Assembly: GCA_934661765.1 (NCBI GenBank)
Contig: CAKUJT010000001.1
Coordinates: 52,464 to 116,463, forward strand
DNA from: an uncultured Senegalimassilia sp.
GTDB lineage: Bacteria; Actinomycetota; Coriobacteriia; Coriobacteriales; Eggerthellaceae
Length of the DNA: 64,000 nt
Direction of reading: 5' to 3'
The notes below the pieces were generated by a model. The model searched no databases. It worked only from the letters and a program-made list of their open reading frames with translations, and was not told the DNA's origin. Each line of letters starts with the position of its first letter. Position 1 is the stretch's first letter. Below, one piece after another: positions 25,011 to 33,495 of this stretch. The translations under genes were made by a program, and so were the position numbers.

Positions 25011-26006
25011 TTATAACCGTTCACGTCCTAGCCGCCTCCCAATCTCTTGGCATCGAGAGGCGCATCTGTCCACAAACTCATCATCCGAAAGAACCGGTTT
25101 GCCCTTTTCGTTTAGAACTTCACGGACTTTCGAACGCAGCCCTTGCCCAATCACGTATTTCCCTTTTGTCGAATTAGGCCCTTTTAGCGAAACGGTCGTC
25201 ATCGCGCCTTCATCTTCGATGATTCCGCCTTGAAGCCCATACAACGTAGTTGCGCGCATATTGCCAGAAAGCAATTCCTTTAGAATCGCCATACTGAACG
25301 GCCTGCCACGCTTGTGTCCTAACTTCACCTCGATGTAGTCGCCCTCTCTTACAAGAGCCGTTGAAGGGTCACTTGGTTCGAGGTATTTCTTCACAACAAC
25401 AGATTCAACCTGATCAAACGACTCGAGGACCTCGGCCTCCAAAACCGGCTCGTAGCTAATAACAACATTCGGAACGATTTGAGCAAGATAGCCCTTAAAG
25501 GGCTCGAACAGAACAGTTTCTCCAGCTCCGTTATTTGCGTGCTCAACGCAAATAAGCATATAGGTGTCACCGTGTGCGCAAGACAAATACAAACGCGTTT
25601 CAACCATTGATGCCTTATCGCCATCATACGAGTAGTCGACCTCAGCAGACTGCACGTCAACAACATCAACGTGCTCGCCAGACGCGCCCGAAACGAGCCT
25701 CACGAGGAGCGAGTCATCCAGCCTTTCACAGGACTTAAGAATGATATGCTTCGAGGTTCTCTTAGTATCTAATATCTGATTTGCTCTCTTCTCAAGAAAA
25801 CGAGCAAATTGTTCGGCTAACGTATAATGCCCAACATCATTAACTGAGATCAGATTAGTTGGATCTCCTCTTTCATTGAGGATGGCTTTATAGACGGACA
25901 GAGAACGCATCGCTTGCTTTTGCTGCATCATGGCTCCAATCGATAGGTCATCCGCATTCGCTGCAATAAACTTCAGCACACCCGCCGAGTGGAGCCGCCA
26001 CTTCAC
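25011..26006 (-). CDS. Hypothetical cytosolic protein, first gene of an unrecognised pair
   Basis: The frame from GTG 26006 gives 331 residues without membrane segments or a motif I recognise. The middle (120-215) looks beta-rich. The C-terminal part has DYIEVKLGHKRGRPFSMAIL and KGKYVIGQGLRSKVREVL, then a charged tail. The start is doubtful: ATG 26016 opens another frame with MSASEVAAPLGG. Removing one base from GGG at 25981-25983 would join that to VLKFIAANADDLSIG. So either the gene starts at the GTG without a clear ribosome site, or it carries a recent +1 frameshift near its start. It is operonic with the 4-TM gene. Confidence 0.55.
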   Translation of the reverse strand: MKWRLHSAGVLKFIAANADDLSIGAMMQQKQAMRSLSVYKAILNERGDPTNLISVNDVGHYTLAEQFARFLEKRANQILDTKRTSKHIILKSCERLDDSLLVRLVSGASGEHVDVVDVQSAEVDYSYDGDKASMVETRLYLSCAHGDTYMLICVEHANNGAGETVLFEPFKGYLAQIVPNVVISYEPVLEAEVLESFDQVESVVVKKYLEPSDPSTALVREGDYIEVKLGHKRGRPFSMAILKELLSGNMRATTLYGLQGGIIEDEGAMTTVSLKGPNSTKGKYVIGQGLRSKVREVLNEKGKPVLSDDEFVDRCASRCQEIGRRLGRERL

Positions 26007-26418
26007 TCGCAGACATGATAACCGTCCCAGTCAATCGCCGCGGTTGCCGCCGTCATAGATTAACCAAAGAAGCCAGCAGCAGGCAATCGTCACATCCACT
26101 GCCCATTCTATACGCCAGCCAAGAATGGACACGCCACAATCGCCAAGATATCTAGGAAGCCCGAGGGTTCCCGGAATGCCGCCGCAGATACTCCACAACG
26201 GGGAGACCCCCTACAGAGTCCCGATTGCGCCACGCACCGAAGCCCAGAACAACCACAATCCTGCGTTCATGACATCGTTCGGAGCAACAAACGCTTATCA
26301 CGCCCTCAAACATCTCAAACTCGGCTACAACCTGCGCTTTTTCGTTTATACTGCAAGCATTGAAATAGCCGTACGCTTACAGAATCGTACCTGTTCCTAT
26401 TACAGAAAAGGGGCCGTT
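26007..26418. other. Intergenic leader of the BspA-like gene
   Basis: About 410 bases separate divergent genes. The frame of the secreted protein is open back to 26125, but that part lacks a signal peptide and reads unlike protein, so I leave it out. TATACT at 26347-26352 could be a -10 box for the downstream gene; no matching -35 is clear. AAAAGGGG precedes ATG 26419. Confidence 0.4.
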
Positions 26419-29400
26419 ATGCGCAAGCTTGCTTCCTGCGTCATTTCCATCGCGCTCTCACTTGTGATGTCGGTTGGCCTTATCCCCTCCCCCGCGTTTG
26501 CCACAATCACCGACGCAACAGAATCAACCGCCCAGCCTAGTAACTCACCCGATCTCGATTCTGAGACATCGGCCACTACCGATAATCAACAGACCGAATT
26601 AAACGATGAGTGCGAGCATAGCGCCATAAGCTCAGGCATCACTGCCGAAAATCGCAATCAGCTAAGCGACCAAAATCCATCCGAAGCCTCATCAATTAAC
26701 GACTCATCGACGAATGCCAATCGCTCAAATGACCCCAGCACAACAAGCACCGAAACGCCCCTTGTCGACTGGCATCGATACGACACTTATAAATGGATGA
26801 TCTCCGCGAATGGCACTCTTGTACTACGCCTCGTGAGTGCGCAAGACTCGTCCCTTGGTTGCCGCTCGTGGGAAGACTGCACGTCGCTAATTCGAAAAGC
26901 CGACCTCTCAGAACTTGAGGCTTCGAGCATCGTCAGCATGAGCAACATGTTCTCCGGCTGCACCAGCCTCACTTCCGTGGACCTCTCCGGGCTAGACACG
27001 TCCAGCGTCACCGACATGAGCAACATGTTCTCCGGCTGCACCAGCCTCACTTCCGTGGACCTCTCCGGGCTAGACACGTCCAGCGTCACCGACATGAGCA
27101 ACATGTTCTCCGGCTGCACCAGCCTCACTTCCGTGGACCTCTCCGGGCTAGACACGTCCAGCGTGATTAATATGAGATACATGTTCAGCCAATGTGCCAG
27201 TCTCACATCCTTGAACCTTTCCGGGCTCGACACTTCAAGTGTAATTGACATGAGCAGCATGTTTTCCGAATGCAGCAGCATTGCATCTTTGAATCTCTCA
27301 AAACTCAATACGTCTAGCGTTGCCAGTGTATGTAGCATGTTTTTCTACTGCACCAACCTCAAGTCCGTGGACCTCTCCGGGCTAGACACATCAAACATCA
27401 CCGACATGAGAAGCGTTTTCTACAACTGCAGCAGCTTAACATCCTTGGACCTCTCCGGACTCGATACCTCGAGCGTTGTCAACATGAGCTCGATGTTCTG
27501 CAACTGCTTCGAACTAACCTTTGTGAACCTTTCCGGGCTAGACACGTCCGGAGTTGTCAACATGAACTCCATGTTCGGCAGCTGCAGCAGTCTCAAAGAA
27601 GTAGATATTTCGTCTTTTGACACAACTAAATGCAGCGTAAACCCGAATGCGCTTCCTAAGTTATTCGATGACTGCGACTCGCTCGAGCGCATAGCTGTTG
27701 GCGCAAAATGCGCCATCCTCTTCCCGAATCCGGGCGGCAAAACCACCGGAAACTGGATCAACGCAGCTTCTGGGACCGTTTACGCACCCAGCGCTATACC
27801 CACCAAAACCGAAGCAGTGTATGAAGCACAACTTGACATCAGCAAATTTGCGTTCACCTGCGACCTCAGCAATGCCGTGTACACGGGTTCGCCCATTGAA
27901 AAAGACGTGTCTTCCACCCTTGAGCAAGGACGAGATTACACAGTTGCATACAAAGACAACGTGGCTGCCGGCACCGCAACAATTGAAATCATCGGCAAAG
28001 GGCGCTACGCCAATACCGTTGAATACCACTACAACATCCTGAAGGCAAACCCGGACTACCCCGAAGTTGAGGAAGTCACGGCAATCTGCGGCCAAAAGTT
28101 ATCCGATATCAGCCTGCCTGAAGGATTTACCTGGGAATATGACGAGTCCACGACGGTTGATATGCCAGGATGGCAATCCTACTACGCGACATACACCCCG
28201 ACAGATACGGCAAATTACAATACCGTTTCCGGCGTTCCGGTAACAGTGCATGCGACGCAACCTATTGATGCGAGCATGTTTTACATTGACGATACCGATA
28301 TTCAGTACACGGGAAGCCCGTTAACGCCCAGCGTAACATCCTACACGGTTCCGGACGATGAATACTCCGTCGCATACGAGAACAACGTCAACGTTGGCCA
28401 AGCTACCGCCATCATAACCGCAAACAATGAATACTATAGCGGCACGTGCGCTATACCCTTCGAAATCAAGCCCGTTCCCGCACCCCCAACCTACCAGCAC
28501 AGCACCACCGCCCAAAGCGGCGACATCATGCTGACCGTCCAATGGAACGACCCGAAGCTCGGGCAGGAGACCACGTTCCATGTGTCTGCAACGGGCGGAA
28601 GCGGCGCATACCGTTTCCGCATGGATGCGCCGACGTATATGGATCCCGACGGTAGCAACGAAAGCGTTGCCGATCCCAGCCGTAATCAATGGCTGCAATA
28701 CACCGGCGAATGCGCATCGCACGATTACCAGTTCGAAATGACCGCAAGCGGCACTTACTACCTGCGCTTTTACCTGATGGACAAGACGGCCGGCGTGTAT
28801 TATCTGCGCGCAAACGTGTTTGCAAGCGCAAACGACGACGCCTATCCGACGGTTAGCACCATCGTGAAATCCGCAGTCGATAAATGCAACGCCGAGACCG
28901 ACGGGTCCGACTACGCTCGCGCCCTGTGGCTGCACGACTGGACACTCGACCAGCTGGAATACGACTACAACCTTAACTGGTGCAGCGCAGAAAGCGGCCT
29001 GACCCGCCACCAAGGCACGTGCGAAAGCTACCAGCGCATCTACGCCAAGCTGCTAGTCGCCGCTGGCATCGCCAACGGCCGCATCACCGGCAACGGCCAC
29101 ACTTGGAACGCCGTGAAGATCGACGGCAAGTGGTGCCAGATGGACCTCACCTGGGACGACACAAACGACAACTGGTACGGCGACCTTGATCAGCGTCATC
29201 TCTACTTCGGCCTGACCGACGAGCTGATGGCCATCGTCCACAGCGACCACACGGCGAACTACCAGGCAGAAGGCTACACTTACCGCTCAACCGACCTGTC
29301 CAACAACTACTTCGTCTGCAACGGAAAGGCCGACGAATGGGCGGAAGCGTACAAAGGCCGCATCCAGCAGCATCTGGACGCCAAGGAAACCGAATTCAGC

Positions 29401-30720
29401 ATCGACGCCGACAACCAGTCCTTCCCGCCCAGCATTTCTGGGATACAGAATGGCGTCATTGCTTATGCGATGAACCAGCGGGAGTGGAAGGCGGACAACA
29501 ATAAGGTCGACCTCACCGCCACGTCAAGCGTAACCACGGTTTCAGGTGGCAAGTGGACAGCCCTGTATGAGTTCACGGCAAACTATACGCCAGCGTACAT
29601 CATCACATACATGCCAAAAGACTGCGAGATTCCCAATGGGGCTCAAGCCGAGTTCACCGTGACAGCACCAAACGCGTCCTCATACCAGTGGCAATGCTCC
29701 GACAATGAGGGCAAATCTTGGTACAACACAGGTATAGGCGGTGGTACCTCGAAGGAGGAATCCCTGAGGTTCATCGCCAACACTCAGCTTGCAAAGCGGC
29801 TCTACCGCTGTGCCGTCTCGTTCCCCGACGGCACGACCCTCATGAGCGACCCGGCCCATCTAATCCTTGCGCCCCTATACGCAATCAGCTCCCAACCCAA
29901 GGACTGCACCGTGGCTGCCGGATCACTGGCGCAGTTCAACATCGTGGCAACGCAGGCAACCTCATACCAGTGGCAATGCTCCGACAATGAGGGCAAATCT
30001 TGGTACAACACGGGAATCGGAGGCGAAACTTCGACGCAAGCTAAAATTGAATTCACGGCAAATGCAGGCTTGGCTAAGCGGCTCTACCGCTGCTACGTTT
30101 CCTTCCCCGACGGAACCAGCTCAGCATCAAGTTCAGCAAGCCTGAAGCTGAGCACCGACCGTATTATCCAGCAGCCGAAGGATACGACCGCCGCGATAGG
30201 CGCCGAGGCATCTTTCTCCGTGCAAGCCCAAAACGCAACTATCTATCGTTGGCAATGCTCCGACAACAACGGAAAGAGCTGGTATGACACAGGAATCGGC
30301 AATGCCGCATCAATGCAGGCGACGTTGAGGTTCACCGCTAACAACGCACTTGCAAAACGCCTTTACAGATGCGTTGTAACCTTCCAAGATGGGACCACGG
30401 CCACAACCTGCAGCGCCAAGCTTACATTAGCGACGAATATAGGGAGAATTACCGTCCAGCCGCAAGATTACACAACGAATGCAGGAGCAGTAGCCACATT
30501 CACAGTCGAAGCTGAGCACGCAGTCGCCCATCAATGGCAATGCTCCGACAACGGAGGCAAGACCTGGTACAATACTGGAATTGGCGACGAGAGCTCGAAA
30601 AGCAAATCGCTCAGCTTCACCGCAAGCGAGGGCTTAGCAAAGCGACTGTATCGCTGTATGGTCACCTTTGAAGACGGCTCGAAAATGCCCACTGAAGCCG
30701 CTAGGCTACTGCTGTTGTAG
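26419..30720 (+). CDS. Secreted BspA-like repeat protein with transglutaminase-like and Ig-like domains
   Basis: The 1433-residue protein starts at ATG 26419 with a signal peptide (MRKLASCVISIALSLVMS ... PAFA). Order: a Ser/Thr/Asn-rich spacer (30-145), about ten 25-26-residue DUF285/BspA leucine-rich repeats (170-405; LSGLDTSSVTDMSNMF type), and two Ig-like/MBG repeats (470-540, 614-684). A transglutaminase-like domain follows, with GTCESYQ (Cys near 867), GHTWNAV (His near 893) and DLTWDD (Asp near 910). Four roughly 95-residue Ig-like repeats with YQWQCSDNEGKSWYNTG end the protein. No LPXTG or C-terminal anchor is visible, so attachment is unknown. Such proteins mediate contact with host or other bacteria. 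Confidence 0.85.
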   Translation: MRKLASCVISIALSLVMSVGLIPSPAFATITDATESTAQPSNSPDLDSETSATTDNQQTELNDECEHSAISSGITAENRNQLSDQNPSEASSINDSSTNANRSNDPSTTSTETPLVDWHRYDTYKWMISANGTLVLRLVSAQDSSLGCRSWEDCTSLIRKADLSELEASSIVSMSNMFSGCTSLTSVDLSGLDTSSVTDMSNMFSGCTSLTSVDLSGLDTSSVTDMSNMFSGCTSLTSVDLSGLDTSSVINMRYMFSQCASLTSLNLSGLDTSSVIDMSSMFSECSSIASLNLSKLNTSSVASVCSMFFYCTNLKSVDLSGLDTSNITDMRSVFYNCSSLTSLDLSGLDTSSVVNMSSMFCNCFELTFVNLSGLDTSGVVNMNSMFGSCSSLKEVDISSFDTTKCSVNPNALPKLFDDCDSLERIAVGAKCAILFPNPGGKTTGNWINAASGTVYAPSAIPTKTEAVYEAQLDISKFAFTCDLSNAVYTGSPIEKDVSSTLEQGRDYTVAYKDNVAAGTATIEIIGKGRYANTVEYHYNILKANPDYPEVEEVTAICGQKLSDISLPEGFTWEYDESTTVDMPGWQSYYATYTPTDTANYNTVSGVPVTVHATQPIDASMFYIDDTDIQYTGSPLTPSVTSYTVPDDEYSVAYENNVNVGQATAIITANNEYYSGTCAIPFEIKPVPAPPTYQHSTTAQSGDIMLTVQWNDPKLGQETTFHVSATGGSGAYRFRMDAPTYMDPDGSNESVADPSRNQWLQYTGECASHDYQFEMTASGTYYLRFYLMDKTAGVYYLRANVFASANDDAYPTVSTIVKSAVDKCNAETDGSDYARALWLHDWTLDQLEYDYNLNWCSAESGLTRHQGTCESYQRIYAKLLVAAGIANGRITGNGHTWNAVKIDGKWCQMDLTWDDTNDNWYGDLDQRHLYFGLTDELMAIVHSDHTANYQAEGYTYRSTDLSNNYFVCNGKADEWAEAYKGRIQQHLDAKETEFSIDADNQSFPPSISGIQNGVIAYAMNQREWKADNNKVDLTATSSVTTVSGGKWTALYEFTANYTPAYIITYMPKDCEIPNGAQAEFTVTAPNASSYQWQCSDNEGKSWYNTGIGGGTSKEESLRFIANTQLAKRLYRCAVSFPDGTTLMSDPAHLILAPLYAISSQPKDCTVAAGSLAQFNIVATQATSYQWQCSDNEGKSWYNTGIGGETSTQAKIEFTANAGLAKRLYRCYVSFPDGTSSASSSASLKLSTDRIIQQPKDTTAAIGAEASFSVQAQNATIYRWQCSDNNGKSWYDTGIGNAASMQATLRFTANNALAKRLYRCVVTFQDGTTATTCSAKLTLATNIGRITVQPQDYTTNAGAVATFTVEAEHAVAHQWQCSDNGGKTWYNTGIGDESSKSKSLSFTASEGLAKRLYRCMVTFEDGSKMPTEAARLLLL
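26941..27165 (+). repeat. Three near-identical 78-bp tandem repeats in the BspA-like gene
   Basis: Units start at 26941, 27019 and 27097 and encode SNMFSGCTSLTSVDLSGLDT followed by SSVTDM. They are virtually identical in DNA, whereas later repeats in the array have diverged. This points to recent amplification or gene conversion and gives the locus potential for repeat-number variation. Confidence 0.9.
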
Positions 30721-30734
30721 TAGGGACAGTCTCC

Positions 30735-31350
30735 CGTGCGCGTCCTGAAAGCCAAACGCATCCAGATAGCAAAGGGGACATAACACATGGCGACGGCATG
30801 ATTTTGTCATCGAATTAATACCTGCTAGGAGGCGCGCCGCTTCCAAACCGATCGCATCATTCGACGAGTAGACGATGATAGGCGGACCACGCGAACAGAT
30901 CGGGAAAACCATCGAGGAGACCATCAACTTCATGCTCGGCGAGGAGGCTGGCCAGCTTGTGGGTGCTTGACCCTACGAGCGCCCTGACGAGAGGACCACG
31001 TATGACGCGGGGCGTGACGAGTGAACCTTAATCACGACGTCGAGCCAGGCCGCGCACAAGATACCAAAGTTCATAGGAATGTGCATTGACGGCATCTCCG
31101 CGCGTATCGAAGCCTTCACCAATCCCAAGAAGGGCTGGCGAAGGCTCCTCTCGTAGCAGAAATCCAGAGGGCTCCTCGGCGTTGGATGGTCGTCGTCGGC
31201 AAGCCCGCTGTTATGTCAAAGGCGTTCCACGCCATGGAATCGCAGGAGGCGTTGGCGATTAAGACCGAGTAGGTCACCGACGAGCTCGAGCCGATGAAGC
31301 CAAAGAACCGCCGAGGCCGTGCACAAGGGCTTCGCCGAGATGCTGCCCGA
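30735..31350 (+). pseudogene. IS256-family element, copy E: heavily decayed
   Basis: The leader (GAAAGCCAAACGCATCC, then TGCTAGGAGGC) and the start (PIASFDE, then a stop) match copy A. Later fragments KTIEETINFMLGEEAG, KAFHAMESQEALAIKTE and GFAEML follow in shifting frames with several stops. Large parts of the core are gone and no clear right end remains. The stretch 31351-31520 has no gene. Confidence 0.75.
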
Positions 31351-31522
31351 GAAGCGGCTAACCGGTAGCCAGCCGAGAACATGCAAATAGAGACTATCTT
31401 ATTTCGGTTGTGCCCACCAATATAAGGCTGAAGCCGGAAGCAGCCGGGTAGACCGCCAAAATGGACGGTTACCTAATCATCGGCTACGCCCCTCGGCCTT
31501 CTGCGACGACGAGTAATAGCGA

Positions 31523-31570
31523 AAACCTCTCGGATCTTTCTCAATCGAAACAGGAAAATCCGAGAGGTTT
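31523..31570 (-). terminator. Likely terminator of the polysaccharide operon
   Basis: AAACCTCTCGGAT (31523-31535) and ATCCGAGAGGTTT (31558-31570) are a perfect 13-bp inverted repeat with a 22-base loop. On the minus strand the second arm runs into TTTTC. It lies 45 bp beyond the last gene of the operon. The long loop is unusual for an intrinsic terminator. Confidence 0.55.
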
Positions 31571-31614
31571 ATCGTTCTACGAGTTTGTCTTTGTGCTCAC
31601 AGCATTCAATTCTT

Positions 31615-32454
31615 CTACCGGATATCGCAAACCCCGCGACCTCCGGAGATGTACAAAGTATCACCCACAACCATATCACCAATAGGGCTGGCAAGCATTA
31701 CGGCGAACTCGGCAACCTCCTCGGGCATTGCAAGCCTGCCGAGCCTGTTGTCCTCGGCAGAGATGCTGTCGCCCTCCTCGACGCCGAGAAGGGGAGTCGC
31801 CGTGCTGCCGGGCGCAATCGCGTTAACGACGATGCCGTGGCGAACCAAGGCAGAAGCCATGCCCTCGGTGATGCCTTTCAGGCCCCACTTCGACACGCGG
31901 TAGGGAGACCATGCGGGCTCGTTGCCGGCCGAGGATGAGACGATAAGGATATGCCCGTTGGCGACCTTGTCGGAAATCATGCGCTTGGCAACAGCCTGCA
32001 CCATAAAGTAGACACCACGCAGGTTGATGCCCAAGATGCGGTCGTACTCCTCGACAGAGAAATCGAGAAACCCACCCATGGAGGTGTCCTCTGTGTGGAC
32101 GCCGGCGGAATTGACCAGGATGTCGATGGGACCAAAGCAGGCCACCGCTTCGTCGACGACTTCCGAAAAGGTCTCCGGCTCGGCAAGGTTGACAATGACC
32201 CCGGCACACTTACCGCCGAGCTCCCGCACGACCTTGTCGACCTTCTCGCGCCTGGTGCCGGCGATGACAACGCTCGCGCCGTTCTTCAGGAACGCCTTAG
32301 CGACAGCCTTGCCGATTCCGCCTGAGCCCCCTACCACAAGGGCGGTTTTCCCCGCGAGCAAGCTCTCATCGCCGACCGTCTGCATTACGGGCTGTATATT
32401 CTTGGCTTTGAGCGCAACGATGCCTTGTTTGATTGCGTGCTTAAGATTCGCCAT
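31615..32454 (-). CDS. SDR-family oxidoreductase in the polysaccharide cluster
   Basis: The 279-residue protein is a classical short-chain dehydrogenase. The NAD(P)-binding VVGGSGGIGKAVAKAF is near residue 40, NSAG near 115, the catalytic Ser in ILIVSSSAGN and Tyr/Lys in SPYRVSKWGLKG near 185-189. About 35 residues precede the fold. It is the last gene of the operon, 4 bp after a glycosyltransferase. It could oxidise or reduce a sugar or a polyol used in the repeat unit; the substrate is not evident. Confidence 0.8.
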   Translation of the reverse strand: MANLKHAIKQGIVALKAKNIQPVMQTVGDESLLAGKTALVVGGSGGIGKAVAKAFLKNGASVVIAGTRREKVDKVVRELGGKCAGVIVNLAEPETFSEVVDEAVACFGPIDILVNSAGVHTEDTSMGGFLDFSVEEYDRILGINLRGVYFMVQAVAKRMISDKVANGHILIVSSSAGNEPAWSPYRVSKWGLKGITEGMASALVRHGIVVNAIAPGSTATPLLGVEEGDSISAEDNRLGRLAMPEEVAEFAVMLASPIGDMVVGDTLYISGGRGVCDIR

Positions 32455-32458
32455 GGGC

Positions 32459-33472
32459 TTACTCCTCGACGTCCATGAACTTGCCCTTGTCCGCCTCGAG
32501 CCCCTTCCGGTTTCGGTCTATGACCAGCTTTGCGTAGAGCTTGGGCGCCATGCCGCAGCATGCGATCTTCACTTTTTCGGAACGCCCGACCTCGCTGTTC
32601 CGGAACACGGACAGCCAGTTCTTCCTAACGTATGCTGCGCATTCTTTCGCGAGCTCGCGCTCGGAGTTTATCTCGCCCGCTCCAATTATCTGGGTGAGCA
32701 GGAACTCGTAGTTTCGCCAGATATGCCAATCGCACGCATGGCGGACCATAGAGGTGTCCAGGGTCAGGTTCTCTTTGATGAACTTGATGTTGTCGAGCGC
32801 ATTCTTGCCGTTCTGCACGTTGTAGTTGGTGAGACCGCTCCCCAAGTTGTTCAAACGATAGTTGTAGACCTTGCGCCTACCGACACCCACATGGTTCGAG
32901 TGCTGGGCGACCTCGGTGGCGAAGTAGAGACCCTCGCCGAACCAGGGAACGGAAAAAGTGATTCCGTTGTCCACCACAACGGAGCGCTTGTACAACTTGT
33001 TCCAGGGCCCCAGGCGCATGAAGGGGTAGATGATCGCAGCGGTGGCGCGCTCCGCCGACCACGTCTCCCGCACGTCCTCGATCACCTGCTCCCTGTCGCG
33101 CGTGGTGAAGAGGTTGACCGAGTACGACATGTCCGAGCCGGTGCTCTCAGCCAAATCGACCAGATACTCGACGCAGTCGGACTCAAGCCAGTCGTCGCCG
33201 TCGACGATCATCAGGTAGTCGCCCGTCGCAGCCTCGAGCCCAGCGTTCCTGGCGGAGCAGGTTCCGCCATTGGACTTGTGGATTACGACAGCCCTAGGGT
33301 CACGAGCGGCATATTCATCGCAAATCCGCCCGCTGCCGTCGGGCGAGCCGTCGTCGACTAGGATGATTTGGAGGTTCTTGTGGGTCTGGACCTCGAAGGA
33401 GTGGAGGAGCTTCGGAAGGAACTGCTCAGATTTATAAACAGCGACGATGATGGAAACAGATGGCTGATTCAA
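32459..33472 (-). CDS. Family 2 glycosyltransferase
   Basis: The 337-residue protein has a GT-A fold at its N-terminus: VSIIVAVYKSEQFLPKLLHS, IILVDDGSPDGSG, and the DxD metal site in MIVDGDDWLESD near residue 95. The C-terminal half holds helices that set acceptor specificity. It would add one sugar to the lipid-linked repeat unit at the cytosolic face. It starts 23 bp after the pyruvyl transferase gene. Donor and linkage cannot be read from the sequence. Confidence 0.85.
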   Translation of the reverse strand: MNQPSVSIIVAVYKSEQFLPKLLHSFEVQTHKNLQIILVDDGSPDGSGRICDEYAARDPRAVVIHKSNGGTCSARNAGLEAATGDYLMIVDGDDWLESDCVEYLVDLAESTGSDMSYSVNLFTTRDREQVIEDVRETWSAERATAAIIYPFMRLGPWNKLYKRSVVVDNGITFSVPWFGEGLYFATEVAQHSNHVGVGRRKVYNYRLNNLGSGLTNYNVQNGKNALDNIKFIKENLTLDTSMVRHACDWHIWRNYEFLLTQIIGAGEINSERELAKECAAYVRKNWLSVFRNSEVGRSEKVKIACCGMAPKLYAKLVIDRNRKGLEADKGKFMDVEE

Positions 33473-33495
33473 AATGGGACCTCTCGTTCTTAAAG

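Noticed and set aside
26125..26418. Start of the BspA-like protein at 26125
   Set aside because: The frame is open but the added 98 residues contain no signal peptide and place the real one internally; ATG 26419 has a ribosome site and a signal peptide.
26941..27600. Regular 78-bp repeats as a CRISPR array
   Set aside because: There are no unique spacers; the repeats are in frame and encode DUF285 leucine-rich repeats.
2700..31600. tRNA gene or att repeats bounding the island
   Set aside because: No cloverleaf-like sequence, integrase gene or matching direct repeats were found at either edge by reading.
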